Shown here: positions 16,509 to 24,112 of the stretch, one piece after another
How the letters are laid out: the number at the start of each line of letters is the position of its first letter
Numbering within the stretch: the stretch's first letter is position 1
Assembly (NCBI GenBank): GCA_039819665.1
Contig: JBCBRM010000001.1
Coordinates: 186,001 to 250,000 of the forward strand
Length of the DNA: 64,000 nt
DNA from: JAWPMV01 sp039819665
Lineage (GTDB): Bacteria; Bacteroidota; Bacteroidia; J057
Direction of reading: 5' to 3'
Notes under the pieces: model-generated
What the model was told of the DNA's origin: nothing
Database searches by the model: none
The model's input: only the letters and a program-made list of their open reading frames with translations
Position numbers and translations under genes: made by a program

Positions 16509-18272
16509 TTGTATCGATTTTTCCTCTTGCTTATATGTTTGATTATTTCCGCCCTTGTAGTTGTGCAAGGGCAGGATAATTCATGGGCAAATCTGGAAAT
16601 TGATGGGATTGAAGATGCCAGAGACGCAAAGAAATTATTCGGTCGTTTGAAACGATCCACAGACTCTCTGGCAAGCCTGAGGATTCTGGATGATTGGATA
16701 GCCGAAAAACAGCAAGCAGGGCAGCTTGAATACAGTTATTCTTTTTCCCCCAAAGCTCCTTATCACGTCCAAATTTTTGAAGGCCCATATTATTATTACA
16801 AAGCCATAACCTTGGCGGGTATAAATGAATTATACCCACAGCGGGCAGGTATTGACAGGTTGTATCGAAAACAGGAACCTGTGAATTGGGAGGATCTGGA
16901 AGAAAAAATGAAGACTTGCCTGGATCAGTATCAAAATGAAGGTTATCCTTTTGCCTCCTTTCAACAAACCCAAATCAGCTATATCGCTCATGAAGGAGAT
17001 AGTGTAGGGGTTGAAATTGCCTATGCATTTGATTCCGGGCCCCTGGTTCGGATTGATTCTGTAAATGTAAAAGGAAAAATTCGGGAGAATGCCAATTTCG
17101 TTTACAATCTCAGTGGGCTAAATCCGGGAGATATATATCGGCATAAACTGTTACGGGATGCTCCCCGAGTCCTCAACAACAGTATCTACTATGAAGATGT
17201 AAAAGATCCCAAAGTCCGGTTTCGCGCAGATAATAAAGCAGATATTCAATTAGAGTTGGAGCAAAAGCAAACCAGTAGGCTTGATATCCTTCTGGGAATA
17301 TTACCCCCGGTTGATAATACACAGCGACTACAGTTTACGGGTTCGATAGATGTCGCTCTGTTGAGTCCTATTCGAAGAGGAGAATTGCTGGAATTTAAAT
17401 TTGAAAAGTTGACCCAAAGCTCACAACAAACGCGTCTGGCATTGATGTTGCCTTATTTACTTCGAACTCCTCTTAGATTGAGTGGTGTATTCGATCTGCT
17501 CAAGCAAAATGAAGACTTCCAAAACCAGAGTCTGGATCTCGCCGCCCAATACGACTTCTCTCCCTTCCTGGCTGCTAGTTTTTACCTCAATACAAAAAAT
17601 ACCCGTCTGTTGGGTGAAAGTCTGATAGATACCTCGCTGCTAGATTTGCCTCAACTGGATTCACGAAGACGTATGTTAGGACTGGGCCTCAATTTTGAAA
17701 ACCTTGACTACAGGCTCAATCCTTCCAAAGGGGTTCAAGCTTCTCTCAAAATCGGGTTAGGGACTCGTAGTATAAGGGAGAATGTGCAGATCAGTCGTAC
17801 ACGTCCTGAAGTATATGAGAATATCGATCGCGAACAACCGAGCCGTGAGATTGACTTTCGTTTTAAGTGGTACAAGCAACTCATCCCTCGCCATGTCCTT
17901 CACCTCGCGAATCACACCTATTGGTTAGATATCGAAGACATCCTGCGTAACGACCAATTGCAAGTAGGCGGAGCTCGAAGTATCCGAGGCTTTAATGAAA
18001 ATCAGTTCTTCACCGATTTCTACAGTTTCTTCAGCCTGGAATACCGTCTGCAACTGGAGCGAAATTCCTATGTCTTTGTATTTGGAGACTATGCTTATCT
18101 AGAAAACAATGAGGAAAACAACATCAGTCAGCCCATTAGTACCGGTATAGGTATGAATTATGGCACAAAGGCAGGCATTATTTCCATTAGCTACGCCATA
18201 GGAAAAGCTGAAGATATTCCCTTCCAGGCTGCACGTGGGCGCGTGCATATTGGCTTGATAAATCAATTCTAG
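16509..18272 (+). CDS. Omp85/BamA-superfamily outer-membrane protein
   Basis: A 587-residue outer-membrane protein. The signal peptide is at about residues 1-21 (FFLLLICLIISALVVVQGQ). POTRA-like domains fill about 60-245 (IDSVNVKGKIRENANFVYNL is a typical POTRA strand-helix), followed by a 16-stranded barrel-like region to the C-terminus. The diagnostic loop-6 motif (V/I)RGF is present as SIRGFNENQF with Arg493. The chain ends in Phe. It probably inserts or exports a protein across the outer membrane, or belongs to the TamA/patatin-partner subgroup; at 587 residues it is too short for the main BamA of Bacteroidota. The start codon appears to be TTG, since no ATG or GTG precedes the signal peptide in frame. 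No neighbour suggests the cargo. Confidence 0.85.
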   Translation: MYRFFLLLICLIISALVVVQGQDNSWANLEIDGIEDARDAKKLFGRLKRSTDSLASLRILDDWIAEKQQAGQLEYSYSFSPKAPYHVQIFEGPYYYYKAITLAGINELYPQRAGIDRLYRKQEPVNWEDLEEKMKTCLDQYQNEGYPFASFQQTQISYIAHEGDSVGVEIAYAFDSGPLVRIDSVNVKGKIRENANFVYNLSGLNPGDIYRHKLLRDAPRVLNNSIYYEDVKDPKVRFRADNKADIQLELEQKQTSRLDILLGILPPVDNTQRLQFTGSIDVALLSPIRRGELLEFKFEKLTQSSQQTRLALMLPYLLRTPLRLSGVFDLLKQNEDFQNQSLDLAAQYDFSPFLAASFYLNTKNTRLLGESLIDTSLLDLPQLDSRRRMLGLGLNFENLDYRLNPSKGVQASLKIGLGTRSIRENVQISRTRPEVYENIDREQPSREIDFRFKWYKQLIPRHVLHLANHTYWLDIEDILRNDQLQVGGARSIRGFNENQFFTDFYSFFSLEYRLQLERNSYVFVFGDYAYLENNEENNISQPISTGIGMNYGTKAGIISISYAIGKAEDIPFQAARGRVHIGLINQF

Positions 18273-18285
18273 GGAAACGTATTGG

Positions 18286-18373
18286 CGTATTTGGGTGTTA
18301 GCGTGTTGGTGTTGAGTATCTAAATCTTCTTTCTCCTTACACTAAAACCCAAACACCCTAACACACAAATACG
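18286..18373. repeat. GTGTT-rich palindromic repeat, family C
   Basis: A long imperfect hairpin: the left arm (18286-18318) starts CGTATTTGGGTGTTAGCGTG and the right arm (18339-18373) is its near complement, matching 22 of the first 25 positions. The flanks up to 18430 contain further AACAC-rich text. Related elements are at 42139-42214 and, more degenerate, 21778-21866, with a lone left-type arm at 32845-32882. It lies between the Omp85-type gene and comB. Confidence 0.7.
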
Positions 18374-18460
18374 GCCTCTGGCCTTCAACCCCAGCACTCC
18401 AACACATCCCAACTCCAACACGTTCATATGCAACGAATTATATAAATACTGGATTTTTTG

Positions 18461-18468
18461 TAGTTTTG
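18461..18468 (+). promoter_or_regulatory. -7 promoter box just before comB
   Basis: TAGTTTTG matches TAnnTTTG exactly and ends only 4 bp before the ATG at 18473. Transcription would start at or inside the first codon, so the mRNA is leaderless or translation starts at the second ATG (18479). Confidence 0.5.
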
Positions 18469-18472
18469 CGAT

Positions 18473-19270
18473 ATGAAGATGAAAAAGTTTGTACATGTTT
18501 GCCTGACACCTGCGCTCATCGATGAATTTGATGTGTCAGAGGCGATTGTAGTGGTGATTGATATCCTCCGAGCTACTACTACTATGTGTGTGGCTTTTGA
18601 TCATGGGGCGGAATTAATGGTGCCAGTGGAGCACATTGAAGAAGCCAGAGCCTACAAGGATAAAGATTATCTGATCGCTGGAGAAAGAAGTGGAGAACAA
18701 ATTTCAGGATTTGATTTTGGAAACTCGCCTTTCTCATTTACCCGTGAAGCAGTCGAAGGAAAAAAGATTGCCATCACAACGACCAATGGTACCCGCGCGA
18801 TGAAGGCAGCTCAGATCAGAGGTGCTAAAGAAATCGTTGTAGGTTCATTTTGTAATATCTCTGCACTGGCCCGATGGCTGGTAAAACAGGATCAGCACGT
18901 TTGCCTGCTGTGCTCTGGATGGAGAAATCATGTGACTATGGAAGATGCGATTTATGCCGGAGCGCTCTCCCGCAAATTACGTCATCATTTCCAGCGTTTC
19001 CAGGATACAGCTATCGTAGCTGAAACTCTTTTCCAATCTGCCAATATCCGCAAGAGATACTTCTTTAGAAACAGTTCGCATTTCAATCGCCTGATTCACC
19101 TCAACCTTCAGGAAGAAGTGAAATATGCGATGCGAAGAGATACACATCCGGTAATTCCGTTGTTGATCGGTGATGAATTACACGACATCAGCAATCAAAC
19201 GGATTACGAAGCCTTTAAACAATCCATTCAGGATAAACAGGAGATTGAAAAGGCCCATGTAAACGAGTAA
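18473..19270 (+). CDS. comB: 2-phosphosulfolactate phosphatase
   Basis: ComB-family magnesium-dependent phosphatase that converts 2-phosphosulfolactate to sulfolactate. In methanogens this is the second step of coenzyme M synthesis; in bacteria the product is 3-sulfolactate or other sulfonates. The family signatures are clear: VVVIDILRATTTMCVAFDHG (about residues 23-42), LIAGERSGEQISGFDFGNSP (about 64-83), the ITTTNGTRAM loop (about 101-110) and LLCSGWRN (about 146-153). The length of 265 is somewhat above the usual 230-250. No comA or comC is nearby. A -7 promoter box ends 4 bp before the first ATG, so the ATG at 18479 is a serious alternative start. The gene ends in a strong terminator. Confidence 0.92.
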   Translation: MKMKKFVHVCLTPALIDEFDVSEAIVVVIDILRATTTMCVAFDHGAELMVPVEHIEEARAYKDKDYLIAGERSGEQISGFDFGNSPFSFTREAVEGKKIAITTTNGTRAMKAAQIRGAKEIVVGSFCNISALARWLVKQDQHVCLLCSGWRNHVTMEDAIYAGALSRKLRHHFQRFQDTAIVAETLFQSANIRKRYFFRNSSHFNRLIHLNLQEEVKYAMRRDTHPVIPLLIGDELHDISNQTDYEAFKQSIQDKQEIEKAHVNE

Positions 19271-19296
19271 TTCAGTTACTTATTCTCGAAATACAA

Positions 19297-19329
19297 AAGG
19301 CTATCCAATTTGGATAGCCTTATTTTTTT
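19297..19329 (+). terminator. Rho-independent terminator of comB
   Basis: Near-perfect hairpin AAGGCTATCC / GGATAGCCTT with a 5-nt loop and a T-rich tail, 27 bp after the comB stop. The A-rich left flank may let it serve the other strand too. Confidence 0.85.
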
Positions 19330-19416
19330 GTTGGCAGTATGTGGTGGTCTGCCTTGTATGTTAACGAAAACCTCTGTTTTCCTATATTCGCCCTTTACAT
19401 AGAGGAAAATCAATGT

Positions 19417-19848
19417 TTATTTGGTCGAAATACCACCGCTGTTGCCATGTCCCTGACTCCGCCTGAATGAATACTCCAGGTAATCCCATTCATCGGTATC
19501 ATTGTATTTCATTTTCGCTAGTACCAATATCCTGTTTCTGTCTATAACTCGAACTCTAATTCGGTACTGAACGAAATCTTGAGTGTAGCTAGCCAGATAA
19601 TCATTTCCTCGCTTCCTCAGGGTTTCTCGCCCCCATCCACAAGGTCCATCATAACAATTCTGATAAACGACGATATTCTGTCTGCGATCATCAATAAACA
19701 GTTGGGTAATCAGGGAAGAACTAGGTCGGGTATTTTCCCAATAGGAAACGCCTAGTCGATTATTTTGAGCTTGAAGAGAAGTATTAGAACAAATAAGTAA
19801 AAGTATAAAGCATAAGGAAAGAGCGAGATAGATTCTGCAATTCTTCAT
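19417..19848 (-). CDS. Hypothetical exported protein
   Basis: A 143-residue protein with a signal peptide at about residues 1-27 (ALSLCFILLLICSNTSLQAQ). The mature part of about 115 residues is predicted beta-rich and has two cysteines in NCYDGPCGWG that could form a disulfide. Repeated short strands (QYRIRVRVIDRNRILVLAKM) suggest a small beta-sandwich or barrel. I recognise no family. It stands alone, convergent with comB and divergent from the PKD protein. The real coding character is supported by the signal peptide and a normal codon pattern; the function is unknown. Confidence 0.7.
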   Translation of the reverse strand: MKNCRIYLALSLCFILLLICSNTSLQAQNNRLGVSYWENTRPSSSLITQLFIDDRRQNIVVYQNCYDGPCGWGRETLRKRGNDYLASYTQDFVQYRIRVRVIDRNRILVLAKMKYNDTDEWDYLEYSFRRSQGHGNSGGISTK

Positions 19849-20260
19849 AGTGTGTAAAACATTAGGGCGGAAAACATCGGTTTCCGGTTCTGTTCATACA
19901 TATTGCATCTACCTACAATTCAAAGGTGCATTCCAGTTTCTTCTTATGAAAAAAAGAATCTGGGGGTGCCTTACATTCCGCGGTTTGGGAGCGCGTTCGG
20001 TAAACTGTCAGTTATTATGCATGAACGGTCAAATCTGTACTGCCAAATCCATACCAATTTGGATATATGTCATTTTTCGACTTTTTATGTGAAAAAAATT
20101 TCATTCAGTATTAGGAAATATTTCAAAATCCATATTTCATGGGTAAGTTTTTTTGTGGCTCTTTCCTTCTATTTTGGCTGATTTTGCAAGAAAGCTGCAC
20201 TAATTCCAAAGAATGTAGTAATATTGATCCTTCGTGGAATTAATCTTGAGCGCTTTCAAA
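19849..20260. other. 412 bp intergenic region without recognisable gene
   Basis: AT-rich spacer between two divergent exported-protein genes. Frames of 80-92 codons exist but show no RBS, signal or family features. No terminator-like hairpin or TAnnTTTG box is evident at the expected places. Confidence 0.5.
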
Positions 20261-21772
20261 ATGCGAATTGGATATACCTTTCTTTTGTGTTGCCTTTTTC
20301 TCTCCGGGCAGGCTCAACTTTTTCCGGTTTTAAAGTTTCAGCGTTTTTATGACAATGTCGGGATTGATAAACCCCGTAGCCTGATCAAATCCACGGATGC
20401 TAATCTGATCATGGGAGGAGAAACCATTATGCATGACTCCCTCGCGAGTGGATGTGGCAATATCTGGATATTGAAGGTGGATACGCTGGGGGAAATCATA
20501 TGGGAGCGTGAAATTAAGATGAGTGGCTGCGAAGAACTCCGCGATATGGTCAATACCGATGATGGAGGGATCCTTTTTACGGGAGTAAGCAATTCTCTCA
20601 TTCCTCATGAAGAAAAAGGGGATGATAATTACTGGGGAGATGCTTTTCTGGGGAAACTGGATTCATTGGGACAGGTAGAATGGCTCCAAAGTTATGGTGG
20701 CAATCAATTGGATATAGGAAATGCGATTGCCAAAGGTCGATACCGGGATTTTATGGTCGCCGGAATCTCTCATTCCCACGATGGAGTGGCTAAAAAGAAT
20801 ATCGGCATGGCAGACATCCTGATTCTCAAAGTAGATAATCGAGGCAATGTCCGCTTTAGCCAGGTAATCGGAGGGCAACAAAATGACTGGGCTAACGGAA
20901 TCAGTACAGCTGAAGAGGGGGGATATATTCTTGCAGGTATGAGTAATTCTCCGGAAATGGGAAAAGATGCTCTTGGTCTTTATGGCAATGGACTTATTGC
21001 TAGACTTTCTGTTACGGGTAGACTGATTTGGCAGGAAACCTATGCTTGTCCATTCGGAGGATATTTAAGTGAGGTCTATCAAAGACCAGATAGCCGAATC
21101 ATCGCAGCGGGAAATTATCATACGCAGGTCAAGGCACAGGAAATCTGGTGGCTGATGTTGACGGCTGAAGGAAAAGTGATTCGAGAGCAGTTTATTGGAG
21201 GGCCTGATAATGATTATTTATCGAAAATGATCCATGCTTCACTGGGAGGATATTTATTGGGAGGCTATGCACTTTCCGGTTCTGGTTCTGGAAATTATGC
21301 TATGGGGGGAGATGATTTTTTTCTATATCGATTGGATGAAGAGGGAAGGGTCATTTGGAAAGAGAGTTTTGGAGGCCCTAACAATGAACGCTGCATGGAT
21401 GTGATCGAGTACAGTCCCGGGGTTTATTATGCGATTGGGGAAAAGAAAAACTATTTCACCCATAAGAAAAGCGGAGACAATGATTATTGGCTTCTCAAGG
21501 TTGTGGAAAGAAGAAGTGAAGAGATCAATGCATCCATTTATGTTCGTGCCACGGACTTTCGCATAAACAGAGATACGCCTACCCGTTTCAGAGCCCGCTG
21601 CAACTACGGAGAGAAGTTTTTCTGGGATTTTGGAGATGGGACTACCTCACAAGAAAAAAACCCGCTAAAAACCTATACGATTCCCGGTGTATACGAAGTT
21701 AAGCTGACAGTCTATGTCAATGAGAGTAGTTCACAGACTGTGATGCTGGAGCAAGAATTGCAGGTTTGGTAG
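20261..21772 (+). CDS. Exported beta-propeller-like protein with C-terminal PKD domain
   Basis: A 503-residue secreted protein starting at the ATG at 20261. A GTG at 20234 is in frame but would displace the signal peptide MRIGYTFLLCCLFLSGQAQ. The main part (about 25-415) has repeats of roughly 50-60 residues with strands such as IWILKVDTLGEIIWEREI, FLGKLDSLGQVEWLQSYGG and LILKVDNRGNVRFSQVIGG, each preceded by GGY/GGI turns, giving a likely beta-propeller. A PKD domain closes the chain (FFWDFGDGTTSQEKNPLKTY, about 455-500). No type IX C-terminal sorting domain follows, so secretion past the outer membrane is uncertain. It may be a surface-exposed binding protein; no partner gene is adjacent. 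Confidence 0.8.
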   Translation: MRIGYTFLLCCLFLSGQAQLFPVLKFQRFYDNVGIDKPRSLIKSTDANLIMGGETIMHDSLASGCGNIWILKVDTLGEIIWEREIKMSGCEELRDMVNTDDGGILFTGVSNSLIPHEEKGDDNYWGDAFLGKLDSLGQVEWLQSYGGNQLDIGNAIAKGRYRDFMVAGISHSHDGVAKKNIGMADILILKVDNRGNVRFSQVIGGQQNDWANGISTAEEGGYILAGMSNSPEMGKDALGLYGNGLIARLSVTGRLIWQETYACPFGGYLSEVYQRPDSRIIAAGNYHTQVKAQEIWWLMLTAEGKVIREQFIGGPDNDYLSKMIHASLGGYLLGGYALSGSGSGNYAMGGDDFFLYRLDEEGRVIWKESFGGPNNERCMDVIEYSPGVYYAIGEKKNYFTHKKSGDNDYWLLKVVERRSEEINASIYVRATDFRINRDTPTRFRARCNYGEKFFWDFGDGTTSQEKNPLKTYTIPGVYEVKLTVYVNESSSQTVMLEQELQVW

Positions 21773-21777
21773 GAAGG

Positions 21778-21866
21778 GGAAGTGTTCTACCGTTATTGGG
21801 TGCTTGTGTTCTTGTGGATGCTTGGTACTAATCTGAAGATTCAACACGGCAATACCCCAACACGTT
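21778..21866. repeat. Degenerate GTGTT/AACAC repeat (family C-like)
   Basis: The 107 bp gap holds GTGTT-rich text on the left (21782-21812) and AACAC-rich text on the right (21843-21864), as in the clearer element at 18286-18373, but pairing between the arms is weak. It separates the stops of two convergent genes. Confidence 0.45.
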
Positions 21867-21879
21867 TCATCTATGATTG

Positions 21880-22827
21880 TTACTTCTTCTTCATCCAAAC
21901 GGGATGCGTATTGGACTTATGCTCCTGCCCAATGATGTCCCGATAAAGTTCAGGTCTTCTTGCTTTTCTGTATCTATGACCGCCAGCCAGTGTTAATTTC
22001 ACAGGATCAATTTCAGCTAAACAAATTTCATCCTCAAAACCGTGGGTCTCCGCCAGAACTTCACCATAAGGATCAAGTATCATGGCATTCCCGTTCTTTA
22101 AGTGTTCCCCATCATAGCCAATCGGATTGCTGAATACATAATACACTCCATTGTCATAGGCGCGAGCTGGAAGCCAGCGAAGAATCCAGCCTCTTCCTTT
22201 AGGGCCATTGAACTCTTGGCGAAGGGAAACCGGATCGCTATGGCGATTTTGCCAGTATTTATCTTCAACATATCCTCTGCCAGGCATAGCAGAAGGCGTA
22301 CATCCGGTTACATGTGGAGCGAAAATAAGGTCTGCACCCAGAAGAGAAGTAGCCCTGACATTTTCAATAATATTATTATCGTAGCAAATCAGGATTCCAC
22401 ATTTCCATCCTAGCAATTCAAAAACTACATATTCATTGCCGGGTTTGAGGTAAGGATTGATGAAAGGGTGTAGTTTGCGAAATTTGGCCTTCAGGCCGTT
22501 TTCGTATACGCAGACATAAGTATTGTAAAGATTACTAGCTTCCTTTTCTACCAGGCCTGCCAGAATGGGTATCTGGTACTTTTGGGATAGCTCAATTAAG
22601 GCCTGGGTACTGGGACCATCTGGAACATCTTCTGCCAACTTAAGCATTTCAGCTTTTGAGAGCTCTTTGGTGAAAGTGTAAGCCGTGATACACATTTCAT
22701 GGAAGCTTACTATGTCCGCTCCTTTTTCCTTTGCCTCTGCACAAAGCTTATCCATCACAGATAAGTTGTAGGCTTTGTCGCCGTCTTTGGGCTCAAATTG
22801 TGCGCTGGCTATTTTGAGTGTTTTCAT
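21880..22827 (-). CDS. Carbon-nitrogen hydrolase (nitrilase superfamily)
   Basis: A 315-residue cytoplasmic amidohydrolase of the nitrilase superfamily, which cleaves non-peptide C-N bonds through a Glu-Lys-Cys triad. The triad is intact: Glu44 (SFHEMCI), Lys118 (KFRKLHPF) and Cys148 (GILICYDNN). The fold is complete, from KIASAQFEPKDGD at the start to ICLAEIDPVKL near the end. An insertion of about 40 residues after the cysteine (SAMPGRGYVEDKYWQNRHSD) is longer than in omega-amidases and may shape the substrate pocket. It is the last gene of a tight four-gene operon with a PfpI-like protein, a B1 beta-lactamase and a lipoprotein (1 bp gap upstream). An amidase is more likely than a true nitrilase, but the substrate is unknown. 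Confidence 0.9.
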   Translation of the reverse strand: MKTLKIASAQFEPKDGDKAYNLSVMDKLCAEAKEKGADIVSFHEMCITAYTFTKELSKAEMLKLAEDVPDGPSTQALIELSQKYQIPILAGLVEKEASNLYNTYVCVYENGLKAKFRKLHPFINPYLKPGNEYVVFELLGWKCGILICYDNNIIENVRATSLLGADLIFAPHVTGCTPSAMPGRGYVEDKYWQNRHSDPVSLRQEFNGPKGRGWILRWLPARAYDNGVYYVFSNPIGYDGEHLKNGNAMILDPYGEVLAETHGFEDEICLAEIDPVKLTLAGGHRYRKARRPELYRDIIGQEHKSNTHPVWMKKK

Positions 22828-22828
22828 A

Positions 22829-23368
22829 TTAGTCTAAAGGCTCTTTTCTTAAGGTTCGAAAACTCAACTCTTTATCCGCCATTACTTCTAACTCAAATTT
22901 GTGCTCGAAAAGATAATTCACCTCTAAGCTATCTGTACCAAAACCATGCATAGAAAATCGAAGGTCGACATCATAATCCTGGTACATACCAGGCCCTCTA
23001 AGTAAGTCTTCTTCCGAATAGCGAGAAAGTGGACCCATGAGAAAAGGATACAGCTTATCGGCATGCTGCCAATCAACATAGTAAAGCGTATCCCCATCAA
23101 CTTTCCGAACCGTAATGGTATCTGGATCACTCATATAGGCCGTATCGATAAGGACAAAAAAGGTATCTCTAAAGGTCATACTCGGGACATGAAAATACTC
23201 AGTCCTATAGGTATATTCTTCATAATCAGAGGTACCTATATAATATCCCTCCAATACCAGGGGCTCAGGAGGAGTAGGTGGATCCGGCTCAGTAGGATTT
23301 TCCTCGCAGGCAAAGCATATAAGAAGACCTGCGCTCAAAAGAAGTAGGTACTGGTAGTATTTTCGCAT
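22829..23368 (-). CDS. Hypothetical lipoprotein
   Basis: A 179-residue lipoprotein with a signal peptide ending in the lipobox CFAC (acylated Cys21, LLICFACEEN), then a proline- and glutamate-rich linker (NPTEPDPPTPPEP). The mature domain of about 140 residues is acidic, tyrosine-rich and beta-predicted (LEGYYIGTSDYEEYTYRTEY). The pattern resembles small immunoglobulin-like or lipocalin-like lipoproteins of Bacteroidota, but no family is recognised. It sits in the middle of an operon: 2 bp after the beta-lactamase gene and 1 bp before the nitrilase gene. Co-transcription is near certain, but its link to their chemistry is unknown. Confidence 0.7.
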   Translation of the reverse strand: MRKYYQYLLLLSAGLLICFACEENPTEPDPPTPPEPLVLEGYYIGTSDYEEYTYRTEYFHVPSMTFRDTFFVLIDTAYMSDPDTITVRKVDGDTLYYVDWQHADKLYPFLMGPLSRYSEEDLLRGPGMYQDYDVDLRFSMHGFGTDSLEVNYLFEHKFELEVMADKELSFRTLRKEPLD

Positions 23369-23370
23369 GG

Positions 23371-24105
23371 CTATGGGTTTTTTGTAAACATTTCTATGGT
23401 ATAATCCAATAAATCAAGTCCCCCCAACTTTCCATGACCGGGAATCACCCAGGCTGCATCCCCAAATTTTTTCCTGACCTTGTCAATCGTAAGGGGCCAT
23501 TCTTTTACATTGGCATCTGCGAGATTTCCCTTGCCTGATTTCAACGACTTTACCATACAGCCTCCGAATAAAACTTTCTCCTCTGGTAACCAGGCTACCA
23601 TATTATCGATTGTATGTGCTTCTCCGGGATAAAAGAGCTTTACTTTGCTATCCCCAAATCTTAGGGTTTTTCTCTTTTTGAAGGTGTTTTGGGGAATTTC
23701 TACCTTTTTCTCTACAGCTAGATCTTGAGTAAGGCTAGTAGACCAGGAAGGAATCTCCAAATCATGAAAATGCTTAAGCCCTCCCAGACAGTCATTATGA
23801 TGATGGTTTACGACTATGCCAGCAATCTCCAACTTCAATTCTGCTTGTATCCATCCCAGCAATTCTTCAGTTATATGAGGTTCCATAGGAGTATCAAAAA
23901 TCATAGCTTTCCCCTCAGATACATAGATCATTCCATTTGAATAAAATCTTCCGTAGGGCTTTACAGTAGAATAGGAACGATGGACATATACCTTTTCAGT
24001 AAGTGGAAGGATTTCCAGGTCTTCCGAAATAGAGATGGGATCGAAGTTTTGACCAAATAAAATAGAAGGAAGGAAAATTAGGATACTAAGCAGCAGTTTT
24101 TCCAT
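23371..24105 (-). CDS. Subclass B1 metallo-beta-lactamase family protein
   Basis: A 244-residue exported zinc hydrolase. The signal peptide is at about residues 1-18. All six B1 zinc ligands are present: His101, His103 and Asp105 in NHHHNDCLGG, His164 in GEAHTIDN, Cys183 in FGGCMVKS and His224 in IPGHG. The Lys of CMVKS and the Asn of GNLADANVKEW match substrate-binding positions of CcrA, BlaB and IND enzymes. This is therefore a B1 enzyme proper and not a generic MBL-fold protein. Known members hydrolyse penicillins, cephalosporins and carbapenems in the periplasm. It is second in an operon, 7 bp after a PfpI-like gene. Chromosomal B1 enzymes are common in Flavobacteriia, so it may be intrinsic. 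Activity cannot be shown from sequence. Confidence 0.92.
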   Translation of the reverse strand: MEKLLLSILIFLPSILFGQNFDPISISEDLEILPLTEKVYVHRSYSTVKPYGRFYSNGMIYVSEGKAMIFDTPMEPHITEELLGWIQAELKLEIAGIVVNHHHNDCLGGLKHFHDLEIPSWSTSLTQDLAVEKKVEIPQNTFKKRKTLRFGDSKVKLFYPGEAHTIDNMVAWLPEEKVLFGGCMVKSLKSGKGNLADANVKEWPLTIDKVRKKFGDAAWVIPGHGKLGGLDLLDYTIEMFTKNP

Positions 24106-24112
24106 GAAGGAA

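Noticed and set aside
19903..20181. Plus-strand 92-codon frame in a spacer
   Set aside because: No signal peptide, motif or start context; AT-rich chance frame.
20261..21772. Type IX secretion cargo
   Set aside because: The PKD protein ends right after the PKD fold with no C-terminal sorting domain.
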